From: Vicia villosa | Lineage: Eukaryota > Streptophyta > Magnoliopsida > Fabales > Fabaceae | DNA length: 64,000 nt | NCBI RefSeq assembly: GCF_029867415.1 | Contig: NW_026705227.1 | Coordinates: 596,001 to 660,000, forward strand | Reading direction: 5' to 3' | Shown here: positions 44,801 through 59,024 of the stretch, in pieces | Position numbering within the stretch: the first letter of the stretch is position 1 | How the letters are laid out: the number at the start of each line of letters is the position of its first letter | Made by a program: the position numbers and the translations under genes | The notes under the pieces: model-generated | The model's input: the letters and a program-made list of their open reading frames with translations, nothing else | Told to the model about the DNA's origin: nothing | Database searches by the model: none

Positions 44801-47146
44801 TCTCAAAATGAAATACTATTTTATTATATAACATTTTAGACATTGTTTTTGTCTTTGTTTCTGTCAGTCTTTCTAATTTTACAAGTACCAAAAGTTTTCC
44901 AAATATTCAAGTTGGGAAGCATATTAATTTTTGCTATAAAACAATAGTTCAGCTAAATTTTAAAATTATAAACTTTAAAACTTATTTTATACTGTTATCC
45001 GGTCATGTATTTACACATTAATCAAAATCTCATATTTCAAGTAAAGTGGTTGCGATAATGAAAGTTTTTCAAGCTTTTAGCATTAAAGAATTGGAAGGTA
45101 GTTTAAAGAAATTTTATACTAAGCATGAATCGAAATTAGCAATAGACAAGGCTTTTAATACTTTATGCACCAGTATTGGTATAGGAAAAATTGAAGGTTA
45201 GTGAGATATTGTAACTGCTTCGCTCGTATTTTGAAGCTTCTTACATAAGTTTCCCTTTTAATATTTAATATTTTTCGTTCTTGCAGATGATGGGAAATCT
45301 TAAAATTCTCAACCTTAGCCATTCACATTATTTGACACACACTCCTGACTTTTCATACATGCCTAATCTTGAAAAGCTAGTACTCAAGGATTGCCCAATG
45401 TTGTCTGAGGTTTCTCCTAGCATTGGACATCTCAATGAAATTCTTTTGATAAATTTGGAAGATTGCATTAGCCTTTCTAGCCTCCCAAGAAGCATCTATA
45501 AGTTGAAATCTTTGAAAACTCTCATTCTTTCTGGTTGTATAAAGATTGACAAGTTGGAAGAGGATTTGGAACAAATGGAATCTTTAACCACCCTACTTGC
45601 AAATAACACTGCAATAACAAGAGTGCCCTTTTCAGTGGTAAGGTCCAAAAGCATTGGATATATTTCTCTGTGCGGCTATCAAGGATTTTCACGTGATGTG
45701 TTTCCATCTATCGTTTGGTCTTGGATGTCACCATCAAATAATCTCCCATCTCAATTTCAAACATCTGCTGCCACGTCATCCCTTGTTTCTTTTGATGTAC
45801 CAAGTAGTAGTTCACATGAACTATCGTCTTTTTCTTACCACCTTCCTAGGCTTCGAAGTCTTTGGGTGGATTGCAACTCTGAAGACCAACTTTCTCTAGA
45901 TGCTAAAATAATTTTGGATGCTTTATATGCTACAGTTTCTAAGGAATTTGAATCAACTGCAACTACATCACAAGTATCAAATATGACTACTTCTACATTG
46001 ATTCAATACAGCAGTCAAGTGCAGGTTTTGGGTTCAAAACATTCCTTAAAGTCTCTTTTAATTCAAATGGGAATGGATTGCCAAGTCACCAATATTCTCA
46101 AAGAGAAAATTTTACAGGTTTGGCATACTCGCTCTGTCCCCCCTTTTATGTTTGTCTTTCTGTATGTGTATCACCTCATACATTTGAATCTTTGTGTAAG
46201 TGTAGTAAAATACATGTAAGTACATACAATTGAAATCCTTCCATGTAAGTCTTTATTATACCTTTTTTTAAGATATACTCTCTTATTTTGCATACTTTGA
46301 CTTAAGTTATACTAAATCACTAATCTATAATTGAAATGCTTGTATTTATCATCATATTTTTCTATTAAACCTCAAGATGCACAGGAAGTGCCATTGATAG
46401 GAGTAGAAAGAACATTTATAACTGAAATACTTCTTGGAATAGGAGATTACATTAGAAAAATGGCATTCATTGAAATGACATCTTAGGCCGTAACTTGTCA
46501 TGATCTTATCTATATACTGGTCTCATAGTTATAATACTTGTATGATACTTTAGGTGATATAAATATACTTGTCAATTAAATTTTGAGCCTATATTTTCTT
46601 TTACAGAATATGGATGCCAATGGGAGTGGTGGTTGTTTGTTCCCTGATGATAGTTATCCAGATTGGTTAACCTTTAATTCCGAAGGTTCTTCGGTAACTT
46701 TTAAAGTCCCTCAAGTGGAAGGGCGTAACTTGAAGACAATGATGTGTATTGTCTATACTTCCACCCCAGATAACATAACAACAGATGGCCTTAAAAATGT
46801 GTTGGTGAACAATTTCACAAAGGCCACCATTCAGCTCTATAAGAGAGAAGCATTACTCTCCTTTAAAGATGAAGAGAGCCAGAGAGTAATATCAAGTTTA
46901 GAACCCGGTAACAAAGTGGAGGTGGTTGTTGTTTTCGAGAACAGTTTCATTGTGAAGAAGATAGCGGTTTATCTTGTATTCGATAAACCAATTGGTAAAA
47001 CTATTGATCTATATCAATTACCAGATTTGAATGTCATTGCTTGTAGTGAGGATAAAAATGAATGCTCTATCAAGAGATTTCTTACTCAAGAAGAGCCCAC
47101 AGATGACTTCAATCAAAACAGAAAGAAGAAAAATCGAATGGAATGA
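41812..47146 (+). CDS. TNL3: TIR-NB-ARC-LRR immune receptor, intact
   Basis: Exons with GT-AG borders: 41812-42386, 43124-44234, 44476-44751, 45287-46117 and 46607-47146. Phases close to 1110 residues. The protein starts MHFSNDLPQDAEII and enters the TIR directly near residue 30 (HDVFLSFRGEDTRSSF), without the duplicated N-terminal repeats of TNL1 and TNL2. The conserved TIR glutamate is kept in SRWCLLEL. NB-ARC: P-loop GMGGVGKTT near 248-258, kinase-2 IVLDDV, GSGSRIIITTRD, GLPLAL, MHD near 522. LRRs about 563-931, C-JID 932-1110, with a shorter acidic and basic tail (RKKKNRME) than its paralogues. Intron 1 carries a Stowaway MITE. An upstream untranslated exon cannot be excluded. Expected role: intracellular pathogen recognition and cell-death signalling. 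Confidence 0.93.
42449..42688. mobile_element. Stowaway MITE in TNL3 intron 1
   Basis: CTCCCTTCCGTCCCACAATG at the left and CATTGTGGGACGGAGGGAG at the right, flanked by TA on both sides (42447-42448 and 42689-42690). The 240 bp length and target TA fit Tc1/mariner-type Stowaway MITEs. TNL1 and TNL2 introns lack it. Confidence 0.9.
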
Positions 47147-48434
47147 ATCAACGAAAGATGGTAAAACAATGGTTGAGTGAAAATCAATTCTTATGGTGTC
47201 CGCAAACCTTTGTATTTGCAACAACTGTTTTCCATATTTGGGTGAAGTTGATAGAATTTGTCCATGGTGATTTCTTTTAGTTTCATCATAATCTCAGTCA
47301 ACATCAAACTCAATGATTATCTTGCTAAATATGTTTTTAACCACATCAACATATATTTTTAACCAACTTGCAAACAAAGGGAGTTGGTTGAGTGGTCTGA
47401 TTTCTTAATTTTGGGTTGGCCTGATTGACTTTATTGAGATGTTCCTAATTCCTATCGCATCAGATGTTAGACACTCTAGCTGCCAAGTATTCAGATCAGG
47501 ACTTTTGGCCTTTGGGACATGAATCCCCAACTTTGAAGAGAAGCAGGTCAATTATGTCATGTGGCAGCGCATAAATAGGTGAATATTTCTTTCTTCCTAG
47601 ATTGAGCCTAGTAGGTAGGATGTCTGGTAGAGCATTCATAAAGTTGTATTTTGATTTTCATGTTGTAGTGTAATTTACTTAACATGAATGCTATTGGGTA
47701 ACTGGAGAAGGGTGCCAGATATGCTTTGTTATATTGGCTTCTCTATATTTTTCTAACTTAGAGGCTTGATGCATACTTAGACTTTCACACTGCAAATTCC
47801 ACCATATTGGTAAATATTGTTCATGCACAAATGATAATAATTAGTTGTATTTGCAGAGCTCTCTTCCACTTTATGTTTCTACCTAAATGTGTTGATAAAA
47901 TAATTTTGCTTAGGCCTTGTGCGTGAAGAATGCATTGCAAAATGAGGCTGATGTTATTTGTTGATCTCAGCTCCGATGGATCTGGTCAAATTCTGTACGA
48001 ACTTATTACGGACACACCTCAGATAAATATGAATTTACTGTGTATGTTTTAGATTTGCACTTTACCTAGCATAACTCAAACATTGCTACTCCCTTTCAGG
48101 TTAATGATGATGAAGTTGAACTATGAGTGTTTAAAGCAATAACTGCAAAGCTAAATTGACTAAGAAAAGATGTTACAATCTTTAAAATTTTCATTTTAGT
48201 GAGTGGTACAATATGTTACCTGTGGAATGTTTTAATCATTCAGGGTTACCTATATGCTTCAAGGTCTGAATAGATTATGCAACTAATAAGAATTGTCATG
48301 CCGCATATATGTTTAACCCACAAATATCTAAGTGATATCTAAACCCACAAATATCTAAGTGATATCTAAGTGTCTGCTCTTTTTTATGTAATATTTGGCA
48401 TGTATCTGAACAGATACTTCACCATTTTACAACT
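47147..48434. other. TNL3 3' flank and intergenic DNA
   Basis: Probable 3' untranslated region up to about 47300, then AT-rich DNA with no gene. A short tandem repeat (ACCCACAAATATCTAAGTG, two copies) lies near 48317-48362. Confidence 0.45.
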
Positions 48435-50057
48435 ACCCATATGTACCCATACTTCTGACGTTATGGAAGAACATTAAAAAACAAAATTTCTCACCTCATC
48501 TCTTAGATGCCTCACGCACCACTGATTTGACAAAATTGTCCCTCTGCTTTCGTAGATGTACCTTCGGAAGCACATTTTTTTAATTAACGTTGTTTTGTTC
48601 CGTAGATGTACATACGAAAGCTTCCGTAAATGTATCTACGGAAGCATTTGATGTTATATTCGCACCAGACTCTTCTTCTCCCCCATTCTTCACTTTCTCA
48701 TTTTCAAAACCTCACTTTCTCTCAAACTCAAAAAAAAAACTTTCAAACAAGTTCATTTCTTTCTCCCGAGTTCGGTCGATAACGTCAAGGTCAACTATCA
48801 ACACATTCTATCAAGTTCAAAACTCAATTTAATCGGTAAGTTTTCGACTTTTTGAATTATTTAAGAGTATTTGTAATAGAGTTAGAATTCAATTTTTAGG
48901 TGTAGCAATGATTGAATTGATTTAGAAATATAGTTTAGAGACAATAAAGGTGTTGTTTGATGTGTTAAAATGACGTTCAAGCCACCAAAATGAGGTTTTT
49001 AACCCTATGCAACAGTGACCCGACGCCATTATTGGGTTTTGAGAGTTTCATAAACTATCATAGATGTATCTACGGTAGAGATGAATGTTAGGTCATTCTG
49101 TAGTTGAATTTACGGAATATAGAAAAATCATTTTTTTTTTCTATTTTAATTGTATCTAATTCGACTTTATTTGTATTACGCAGACATTATGGCCGACTAG
49201 GAGGATTGCACAGCATGCATCAACATCAACCGCAAAACATAAGTTCCATATTCAAACAAAATAAGGCCTCCAAAAAAGCCTAGTCAACATTAACAGTAAA
49301 ACATAACTTCTTTGACGTTATCTAAGATACAACACATGGTAATGTGTTGGTCGACTATGCTCTGGGAGAGTTCAGTTATCTTGGATAACGTCAATGAAGT
49401 TATGCTTTACTGATGATGTTGGCTAGGCTTTTTTGGGGGCCTTATTTTGTTTGAATATAGATTAGAACTACTAGTCTCATCGGTCTCAGTTTGAGACATT
49501 TTTTATGTCTCTATTTTTATTAGATTGATGTAATTTTATTTTTATTATGTTTGACACTATTTTTAAGATTTATAAGATGTTTTCTTTTCGTGTACTATAT
49601 ACCATTACATTTACATTATACTACTATGATATATTATGGAAAAATCATGATTCTTAACTGTTTCAAGCAAATGAATACATCATTAGAACTACGGAGTTTC
49701 ACCACGAGCTCAATTCTATAAAAAGTTTTTAAAATATATTAGCTATTCTTCCGTAGATACAACTACAAAATACTCTTTTTTAACACGTTCCGTAGATGTA
49801 CCTACGGAAGAATTGCTGAATTGAAATTCATTGTATTTTTCCACCGTTTACAATGGTTTTCACGCTTTCGAAGATGCATCTACGGAAAAAACCAATTTTT
49901 TTAAAAAAAAAATGCTTCCGGATGTACATCTACGAAAGCAAGGGGCATAAATGAAAATTCGTCAGATGGCTGAGAGAATCATATGGTGCATTGAGAAATT
50001 CTCTTAAAAAATACCCTTATGTATCCATACTTCCGAGGTTATGGAAGAACATTAAAA
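48435..50057. mobile_element. Large foldback element with palindromic modules
   Basis: A 46-bp direct repeat (TACCC.TATGTA.CCATACTTC and following) lies at 48435-48479 and 50012-50057. Between the repeats the ends are inverted (AATTTCTCA... against ...TGAGAAATT), eight copies of a CCGTAGATGTA-TCTACGG module are distributed on both sides, and the core is a second inverted repeat of about 84 bp (49247-49330 against 49376-49460). No coding frame is recognised. It may be a Mutator-like or foldback transposon; the superfamily is uncertain. Confidence 0.55.
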
Positions 50058-51536
50058 GGTTGTGTTGTCATGTTATAGTATTGGACATGCCTTGGACAAT
50101 CGAGGAGAAGCATGTCAAATATAGGGGTGTGCATGGATCAATAATCAAACTAAATTGAACAATATATATGATTTGGTTTGAATCTTAAAACTATTTCTTT
50201 AAAACTGATTTATATGTGGATCGTTTCAGTTTTAAACCGATTTCTTATAAAAACCAATTTAAAAAAAAAAAATTAAAACCAATTTCTCTCAAAACTTTTT
50301 TTTTATTTTCTTAAAAATAATCCGTTAAAAAGAAGTTTAATAAAAAAACTCAATTTTAAAACCAATTTTATTATTTTATTATTATTTTGAAAAATGTTAA
50401 ATGTTTATTTCAACATCACAAAGAAACATCTCTCTATAAAATAATTAAATATGTATGTATCATTCACTCTAGAAGAATTAAAGTGAATCATTTGTGGTGT
50501 ATTTTACTATAATATATTGAAATTATAACTTACGAAGTTAGGAATCTTGCTTGCTTAGTCTTTTTAATAATTTTTTTGGAAACCGTTATATATGTTAGTA
50601 GCTAAGATAAATATACAAATATTAATATATTAATTATTTTTATCAACTTGAATTGACAATGGAGTCAACATGAGAATTAAATAATCATGTAGTTCTTCAT
50701 AAAATTAAAAGTTAATCTATTAAGCATTAAACAGTTATAATAAATTCACTATATAAAAATATAAAAAAACTACAAATTACAGGCAGAACTTACTCTCCAA
50801 ACCAACATCAAGAGTGTAAACTTAGTATAGAAATTTTAGACATCAAATTTTTACATAAGTTACATCAATTAGTTATACCAAGTATTACACTTATTCAAAT
50901 GAGAAGGGATCAAATGAGAAACAGATTTATTTCAAATGAGAAATTTATTAAAAAATTAAAAGAAACTATTTTTTCAAATGAGAAGGGATCAAATGAGAAA
51001 CAGATTTCTTTTAATTTTTAAGTAAATTTTTCACTGTTTTTAATATTATTTAAATTATATTATATTTATAAACTAAAATTAAATAATAAAATTAATTTAT
51101 TTTTAAATAAAGTATGAAGTTCTATTTAAATTACGCATAGAAATTTTAAAAAAAAAATTTAATAATAAATAATAAGTACAAATAATTTAACTGTAAATAA
51201 AAAAAAATCAAAAGAAATTTGTTTTAAAAAATAAGAAGAATCTACTTTTCACTAAGATTTATGATGCATTATAATTATAATATCGCGTGAGTACTATTAC
51301 CACTCTATAATATTTATTCAAACAAAATATATATACAAATACTTACAAAATGAATACTAAAAATATATTAATATAATCCTACAATTTAAGTGAATAGAAT
51401 AAAATAAAATATAAATAAAATAGAAGAAAACAGTGAATATTTTATTTCAAAATTAAAAGAATCTAATTAAAAATCAAAATAGTACTGTTTATGAATAAAA
51501 AATAATTTTGTTGTTGTGTTACTTAAACTAATTATA

Positions 51537-51581
<45 letters not shown>

Positions 51582-51904
51582 TAATTTTGTTGTTAATGTG
51601 TTACTCATGTGTTATTTATTTTTAAAGGAAACTGAAAAAAATACAAAATTTGTTTATAAATAAGAATAGACTATTTTTATCAAGAATCGTACTCTTTTTC
51701 ATTATGAATCATGAAAAAAAATTGAATTCTAATGTTTTTTTTAAGAAATATTAAAAAGAATCATGTTTTTATTTTATTACCGAAAATAGAGGAAGTTATA
51801 TTTAGTAAGAATCATGTGAGTTTCTACCTGTTAGACTAAAATTAAATCAACGACTAAAAATAAGTATAATACTTGGTGTAACTAATTGGTGTAATTTGAT
51901 CCCT
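50058..51904. other. AT-rich repeats, no gene
   Basis: Near 50126 AGGGGTGTGCATGGATC with following AAACCGA motifs looks like one end of a hAT-type MITE related to that at 30356. A block at 50863-50900 (AATTAGTTATACCAAGTATTAC) is inverted at 51862-51900. TCAAATGAGAAGGGATCAAA is repeated at 50914 and 50975. The stretch 51380-51600 resembles 55530-55740. Confidence 0.45.
51538..51580. repeat. (AAT)n microsatellite
   Basis: About thirteen AAT/ATA units in an otherwise AT-rich repeat. Confidence 0.95.
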
Positions 51905-51905
51905 C

Positions 51906-52305
<400 letters not shown>

Positions 52306-52307
<2 letters not shown>

Positions 52308-52555
52308 ACGACTCAAGTGAGAACACTTGTTTATTATGAAAAATGAGAGCAATGAATCACGAACATTAAATTTTGATTTTGTTGATTTTAATGAACTGGA
52401 TTGGTTTCTCTTTCTATGTTGATTTAAAATAAATATTAAGGATCATACAAAGAGAAACCAATCGAGTCCATTAAAATCAACAAAATCAAAATTTAATGGT
52501 CGTGATTCATTGTTCTCATTTCTCATAATAACCAAGTGTTCTCACTTGAGTCGTC

Positions 52556-52557
<2 letters not shown>
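52306..52557. mobile_element. Hairpin MITE H2 (GGACGACTCAAGTGAG family)
   Basis: Nearly perfect inverted repeat over about 115 bp per arm. Ends GGACGACTCAAGTGAGAAC and its complement. Bounded by (TA)n. Confidence 0.88.
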
Positions 52558-53280
<723 letters not shown>

Positions 53281-53283
<3 letters not shown>

Positions 53284-54205
53284 GCGTATCCGGTGAGAAC
53301 TGATATCTTTATGAGAAACGAGAACTATAAATATTAACCGTTAGATTTAATTAATGGACGAGATTTAAAATTTTCAATTAAGGAGCACTTTAATATTTGC
53401 CCACCGGAAAATATTTTTTAATAAGCAAATTAATTACCCATATCTCTACTACTTAATACGTCATCTATAGTCTCAAAAATAAACATGTTAAATAAATAAT
53501 TATTAAAAACTATTTGCTCTTCATATCTTCATTTTCATCTTGATAGCTATACTGCAAATCAAACCCATTACCACCAAAATCCTAATTCTCCATTAATTCA
53601 ACTCTAGTTTCAATTTTGTACTATAAAAAATTTTACAAACCCACTCACATATCTTCTAAATACTCCAAACTCAGTACTGTACAAATTCCCACTCACATAT
53701 TCTTGAATTCTAATATTTTGGAGAATTGAAATTTTGGCTAAAATACGATAAATATGGACGGATGATATTTTCGCTTCCAAACAAACATTTTTCTTATAGA
53801 GTACCAAAATATCAAAAAATTTATTATGATTATAATCCAAAATATTTAGAATTCAAGAATATGTGCATCACTAAATTAAAAGAAATTCTATCTCATAACA
53901 GATTATAAGAGGTTGTGAAAAAAATAAGAGTTATGCGTCCAGAAATATTGATCGGTATTAGTTATATATTTTGTCATAATATTCAAACAAAAAATGCACA
54001 ACCAGCTGTAGGAAACATTACTTAAAGGTGTTTCTTTTAATATTTGAATTTCCGATGCTTAATTTTTGTAACATTAGTCTTGAATTTATTCTAATCTCTA
54101 AACTATTGATTATATTCCACCTTGTATAAAAACCATTGATTTAAATGAAATGACTAACTTTATTTTAAGGATTAGTTTAAATTTTCTTTACTGCAACATA
54201 AAGTT
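53281..54205. other. Broken hairpin element and AT-rich DNA
   Basis: Begins with GAAGCGTATCCGGTGAGAAC and AAACGAGAACTATAAATATT, the left arm of a further hairpin family, but no right arm follows. The rest has no recognised gene; the 60-76-codon frames lack any known motif. Confidence 0.45.
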
Positions 54206-54215
54206 AATATGCTAT

Positions 54216-54921
<706 letters not shown>

Positions 54922-54923
<2 letters not shown>

Positions 54924-55112
54924 CATATCTTATGAGAATGAATCTGTATCATTAGATTATAAAATTAATGGTGGAGCTTATGTGTCATTATTTTTTTCTC
55001 AATGATGGAGGACACAAATGACACATAATCTCCACCATTTATTTTAAAATCTAATTTTTCAGATTCATTCTCACATTCTCATATAACTTACCAATTTTCA
55101 TAAGATATGCCC
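54922..55112. mobile_element. Hairpin MITE H8 (related to H7)
   Basis: Left GCATATCTTATGAGAATGAA pairs with right TTTTCATAAGATATGCC. Shares the inner GGTGGAGCTTATGTGTCAT block with H7. (TA)n on the left only. Confidence 0.78.
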
Positions 55113-55828
55113 TTATACAGGGCCGGCCCAACACATCTTGAGGCTTGAGGCGAAATTTTAAATTAAATATTTTAATATAATAAATATACTTTTATATTAG
55201 ATGTGATATATTTTAGTTTTAGGTATTTGAAAATGTTAAATCATTTAATTATTCTAATCAATTTTATTGAGTATGTTCTTTTCAATTGATAATAAAATAA
55301 AATCAACACATCTAAACATTCTTCTTATCATTTAAAAATATCATAATTGAAAAAACATCACCAAAATTCTTTAAAATAACTTAAATTTCAAGTATTTTTT
55401 ATATAATATAACTTAAAGTTATTATTTTTTAATTTAAGTGAATAGAATAGAATTTATTTTAAATAAAACTAAAAAAATGATGAGAAATTTGTCCTTTAAT
55501 TTAAGTGAATAGAATAGAAATTTTTTATCCTTTAATTTAAGTGAATAGAATAGAATTTATTTTAAATAAAACTAAAAAAATGATGAGAAATTTGTTTGAA
55601 AATTAAAAGAAACTTAGTTTTTCATATATTATAAATTTGATAGTAAACTTCTATTAGTAAATATAAATAGTATTGTCCACTGATCAATTTCTTAGTAGTG
55701 TTACTTAAGCTAATTAAAAATAATAATTAAATTTTTTTTTTTTTTATTTCATCGTATATGTAAATATATATATGAACTGGATTATTCATGTGAAAGAAAA
55801 AAATATATTGTTAAGATATATGACATTT

Positions 55829-55880
<52 letters not shown>
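55113..55880. other. AT-rich DNA with hAT-like end and tandem repeats
   Basis: ACAGGGCCGGCCCAACAC at 55118 is typical of one end of certain plant hAT-type elements; the other end is not found. TTTAATTTAAGTGAATAGAATAG is repeated three times (about 55429, 55496, 55530) in a partial tandem array. 55838-55880 is (TA)n, into which the Sirevirus-like element was inserted. Confidence 0.45.
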
Positions 55881-55884
<4 letters not shown>

Positions 55885-57080
55885 GGATAGAAAAACACTT
55901 AGAAAGGGGGGGATTGAATAAGTGTGACTTTAAATCTTGGACGATAAAAATAAATTGCACAATTATTTTTATCCTGGTTCGCTGTTAACGAAGCTACTCC
56001 AGTCCACCCCCGCAGAGATGATTTACCTCAACCTGAGGATTTAATCCACTAATCGCACGGATTACAATGGTTTTCCACTTAGTCCGCAACTAAGTCTTCC
56101 AGAGTCTTCTGATCACACACTGATCACTCCAGGAACAACTGCTTAGATACCCTCTAAGACTTTTCTAGAGTCTACTGATCAACACGATCACTCTAGGCTT
56201 AGTTCACTCCTAAGACTTCCCTAGAGTATTCTGATCAACACGATCACTCTAGTTCCTTACAACTTAATGTAATTCTAAGAGTATTACAAATGCTTCTTAA
56301 AAGCGATAATCACAACTGTGATATTTCTCTTAACGTTTAAGCTTAATCTCACTAAAATATTACAACAGCAATGTAGTGAGCTTTGATGAAGATGAAGATT
56401 CTGAGTTTTTGTTTGAACAGCGTTTCAGCAAGTTAATTTGAATTGTATTTGTTCAGGATCGTTAACCTTGCTTCTCATCAGAACTTCATATTTATAGGCG
56501 TTGAGAAGATGACCGTTGAGTGCATTTAATGCTTTGCGTGTTCCGTACAGCATTGCATTTAATGTTATACGCTTTTGTCAACTACCTCGAGCCTTGTTCA
56601 CGCTGTGTCTACTGACGTAGCCTTTAGTAGCTTTAACGTTCCTTTTGTCAGTCAGCGTAGTCTGCCACCTGTACTTCCTTCTGATCTGATGTTTGTGAAT
56701 ACGATGTTTGAATATCATCAGAGTCAAAACAGCTTGGTGCATAGCATCTTCTGATCTTCTGATCTTGAAGTGCTTCTGTTGCGTGATACCATCTTCTGAT
56801 CTTCAGTGCTTCTGATCTCATGTTCTTCTGATGCTTCCATAGACCCATGTTCTGATTCTGCTTCGACCATCTTCTGATGTCTTGCCAGACCATGTTCTGA
56901 TGTTGCATGCTGAACCATTTGAGACACAACTTCTGAGCGCTGAATTATGCGTACTCTTTATATATATTTCCTGAAAGGGAAATTGCATTGGATTAGAGTA
57001 CCATATTATCTTAAGCAAAATTCATATTATTGTTATCATCAAAACTAAGATAATTGATAAGAACAAATCTTGTTCTAACA
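55881..57080 (-). repeat. 3' LTR of Sirevirus-like element
   Basis: On the minus strand it starts TGTTAGAACAAGATTTG at 57080 and ends CTATCCTTCA at 55881. CCTATAAATA at about 56500 (minus) is a TATA box. The U3 part has many ATCAGAAG / CTTCTGAT motifs. The R/U5 part carries a tandem repeat of about 60 bp with GATCA...CTCTAG near 56100-56250. Confidence 0.88.
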
Positions 57081-57260
57081 ATCTCCCCCTTTTTGATGAT
57101 GACAAAAACATATATAAATGATATGAATTTGCGATCAGAAAGAGTAGACGGCAAAAGACAAATTACACAGCTATAGCATAAGCATATGAATATGTCTCCC
57201 CCTGAGATTAACAATCTCCCCCTGAGATAAATAATCTCCCCCTGAAATAAATACTCGAAG
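57081..57260 (-). promoter_or_regulatory. Polypurine-tract cluster
   Basis: The functional tract AAAAAGGGGGAGAT abuts the LTR (57081-57094). Three further CAGGGGGAGA(TT/CA) copies occur at about 57194, 57214 and 57233, and another AAAAAGGGGGAGAAG at about 58150. The polypurine tract primes plus-strand synthesis; repeated copies are a described hallmark of Sireviruses. Confidence 0.82.
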
Positions 57261-57319
57261 AACTTTGATAAAAGACTTCCCTGATTATTTCGGTAGAGAC
57301 GATCATATAAGCTTCTGCC

Positions 57320-57580
57320 TTCAGAGAATTCATAGCTTCTGACTTCTGCTTCCATTGGACAGCTTCAGAACTTGAATTTCTTTAGATCCTTAGAACACTC
57401 ACAGCTTCTGATTCCTGCTTCCATCGTGGACAGCTTCAGAACTTGAATTTCTTTGATCTTCAGAACATTCACAGCTTCTGACTTCTGCTTCCATTCAGGA
57501 CAGCTTCAGAACTTGAATTTCTTTGATCTTCAGAACATTCACAGCTTCTGATTTCTGCTTCCCTCGGATAGCTTCAGAAC
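57320..57580. repeat. Tandem repeat of about 65 bp, four copies
   Basis: Units contain CACAGCTTCTGA, CTTCTGCTTCCAT, GGACAGCTTCAGAACTTGAA and TTTCTTTGATCTTCAGAAC. They lie between pol and the 3' LTR of the Sirevirus-like element, where SIRE1 carries an envelope-like gene; no such frame is present here. Confidence 0.8.
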
Positions 57581-59024
57581 TTTGAATGTCTACCAACATC
57601 ACTTCATGCTAGATTTGTATCAGAACATTGTTGAATGTACCAGAGCATCATCAGAGCATCTCTACATCCTGAAATGTTACAGAACAAAAACTAAACGACA
57701 AAAGTCAGCATGAACGAGTTAGAACCTAAAATGTATGTTTGAACACATTATATGTATCAGAGCCATATAGGCTGAAATAATGTATCAGAGCAAATAGTGT
57801 ATCAGAGCCATAACATTATATGTATCAGAGCAAATAGAATTTTGTCAGAACAGGATAGACAATGATATTCAAATTCTATTATCAGTGCTTCTGATTCATT
57901 CTTCTTTCTTGCTTCTGATCTCTGAAGCTTGACAGCACTCAGCTTGCTTCAGTTTCCAAGAGCTTATTCCTTTTACAGAATAACGCTTCTTATGGTTTTG
58001 CTTCTAGTGTTTGCTTCTGAAGATTCACTTCACTTCTCTGTACCTGCAAAACACTTAAACCATGTAGAACTTGCAGTTCTTGTTAGAGAATGTGTGGGAG
58101 CCTCTTTACCCAGCAACTGATAGATTTAATCAAATCATTTATCATTTATCTTCTCCCCCTTTTTGTCATAACATCAAAAAGAATATTTAAAAAGATTCAG
58201 ATGCATAAAAAAACGACAAAAGAAAACATTTACTGGAATGTAAAACACAAAGAAACTTTTCATTGATAATCAAAAGATATTACAAAAGGTTCCTATGTTT
58301 AAACAAGATGAAAAACATTCCTAGCAAATACAAAGTAGAATTTCCAAAGAGGAAATGACTACAAAAATTAAAAAATACAACATTCGGTCAAGAAACTCAA
58401 CATAGAAGTTGAGCATATCTTCCTAAAACTCAAGAAAGTCTTCTGTCTTTGGATGAAAGTTGATAACAACATCAAAGAAGAGTCTGACTTGAGCGGTATT
58501 AGGAGAGCCATCCCGAGATGCACAGAGATCTGTCGCCTTTGAGTCATGGAGCTTCAACAGACTTAGGGTGAACGCTAGGTTTTGAGAGAAGAAATGAAAA
58601 ACGAGAGAGAGAGAGAGAGAGAAGAAAAAAATTTAAGAGGAAAACAGAGAGATAGGAAACCAAAAACCATTTTGAAGAGTATTTAAAAGGAAATAAAATG
58701 AAACGAATGATGACTAGCATTTAATGTTACGTGACGTGAGGAGAGATAATAAAGACAAATGAGGTGACTAGCACAGTTACCTATGGTCGGCGTCCCTTCA
58801 ACTGCACGCGCGTTTATCCATGAATAGTAACGACAGGTTTACCATCCCGAGATAAAACGTTACAGCTGTTTTGCTTTAAAAGAGGTTCTGAATCAACTTA
58901 GACAATGAAACGTTAGTAATAACCGAATCATAATTTCTAAAAGAATTCAATCAGAACTTCTGATTAAAAGAAATGCTCCACAATCATTTCAGAAGATACT
59001 CATACATGAGAACTTCTCATCTTC

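Noticed and set aside
48435..50057. Treating the 46-bp flanking direct repeat as a target-site duplication
   Set aside because: It is much longer than any known transposon duplication; it more likely predates the insertion or is part of the element.
56648..57355. Minus-strand frames in the Sirevirus-like LTR and its flank
   Set aside because: They are repeats of an ATCAGAAG-type motif and leader sequence; no domain.
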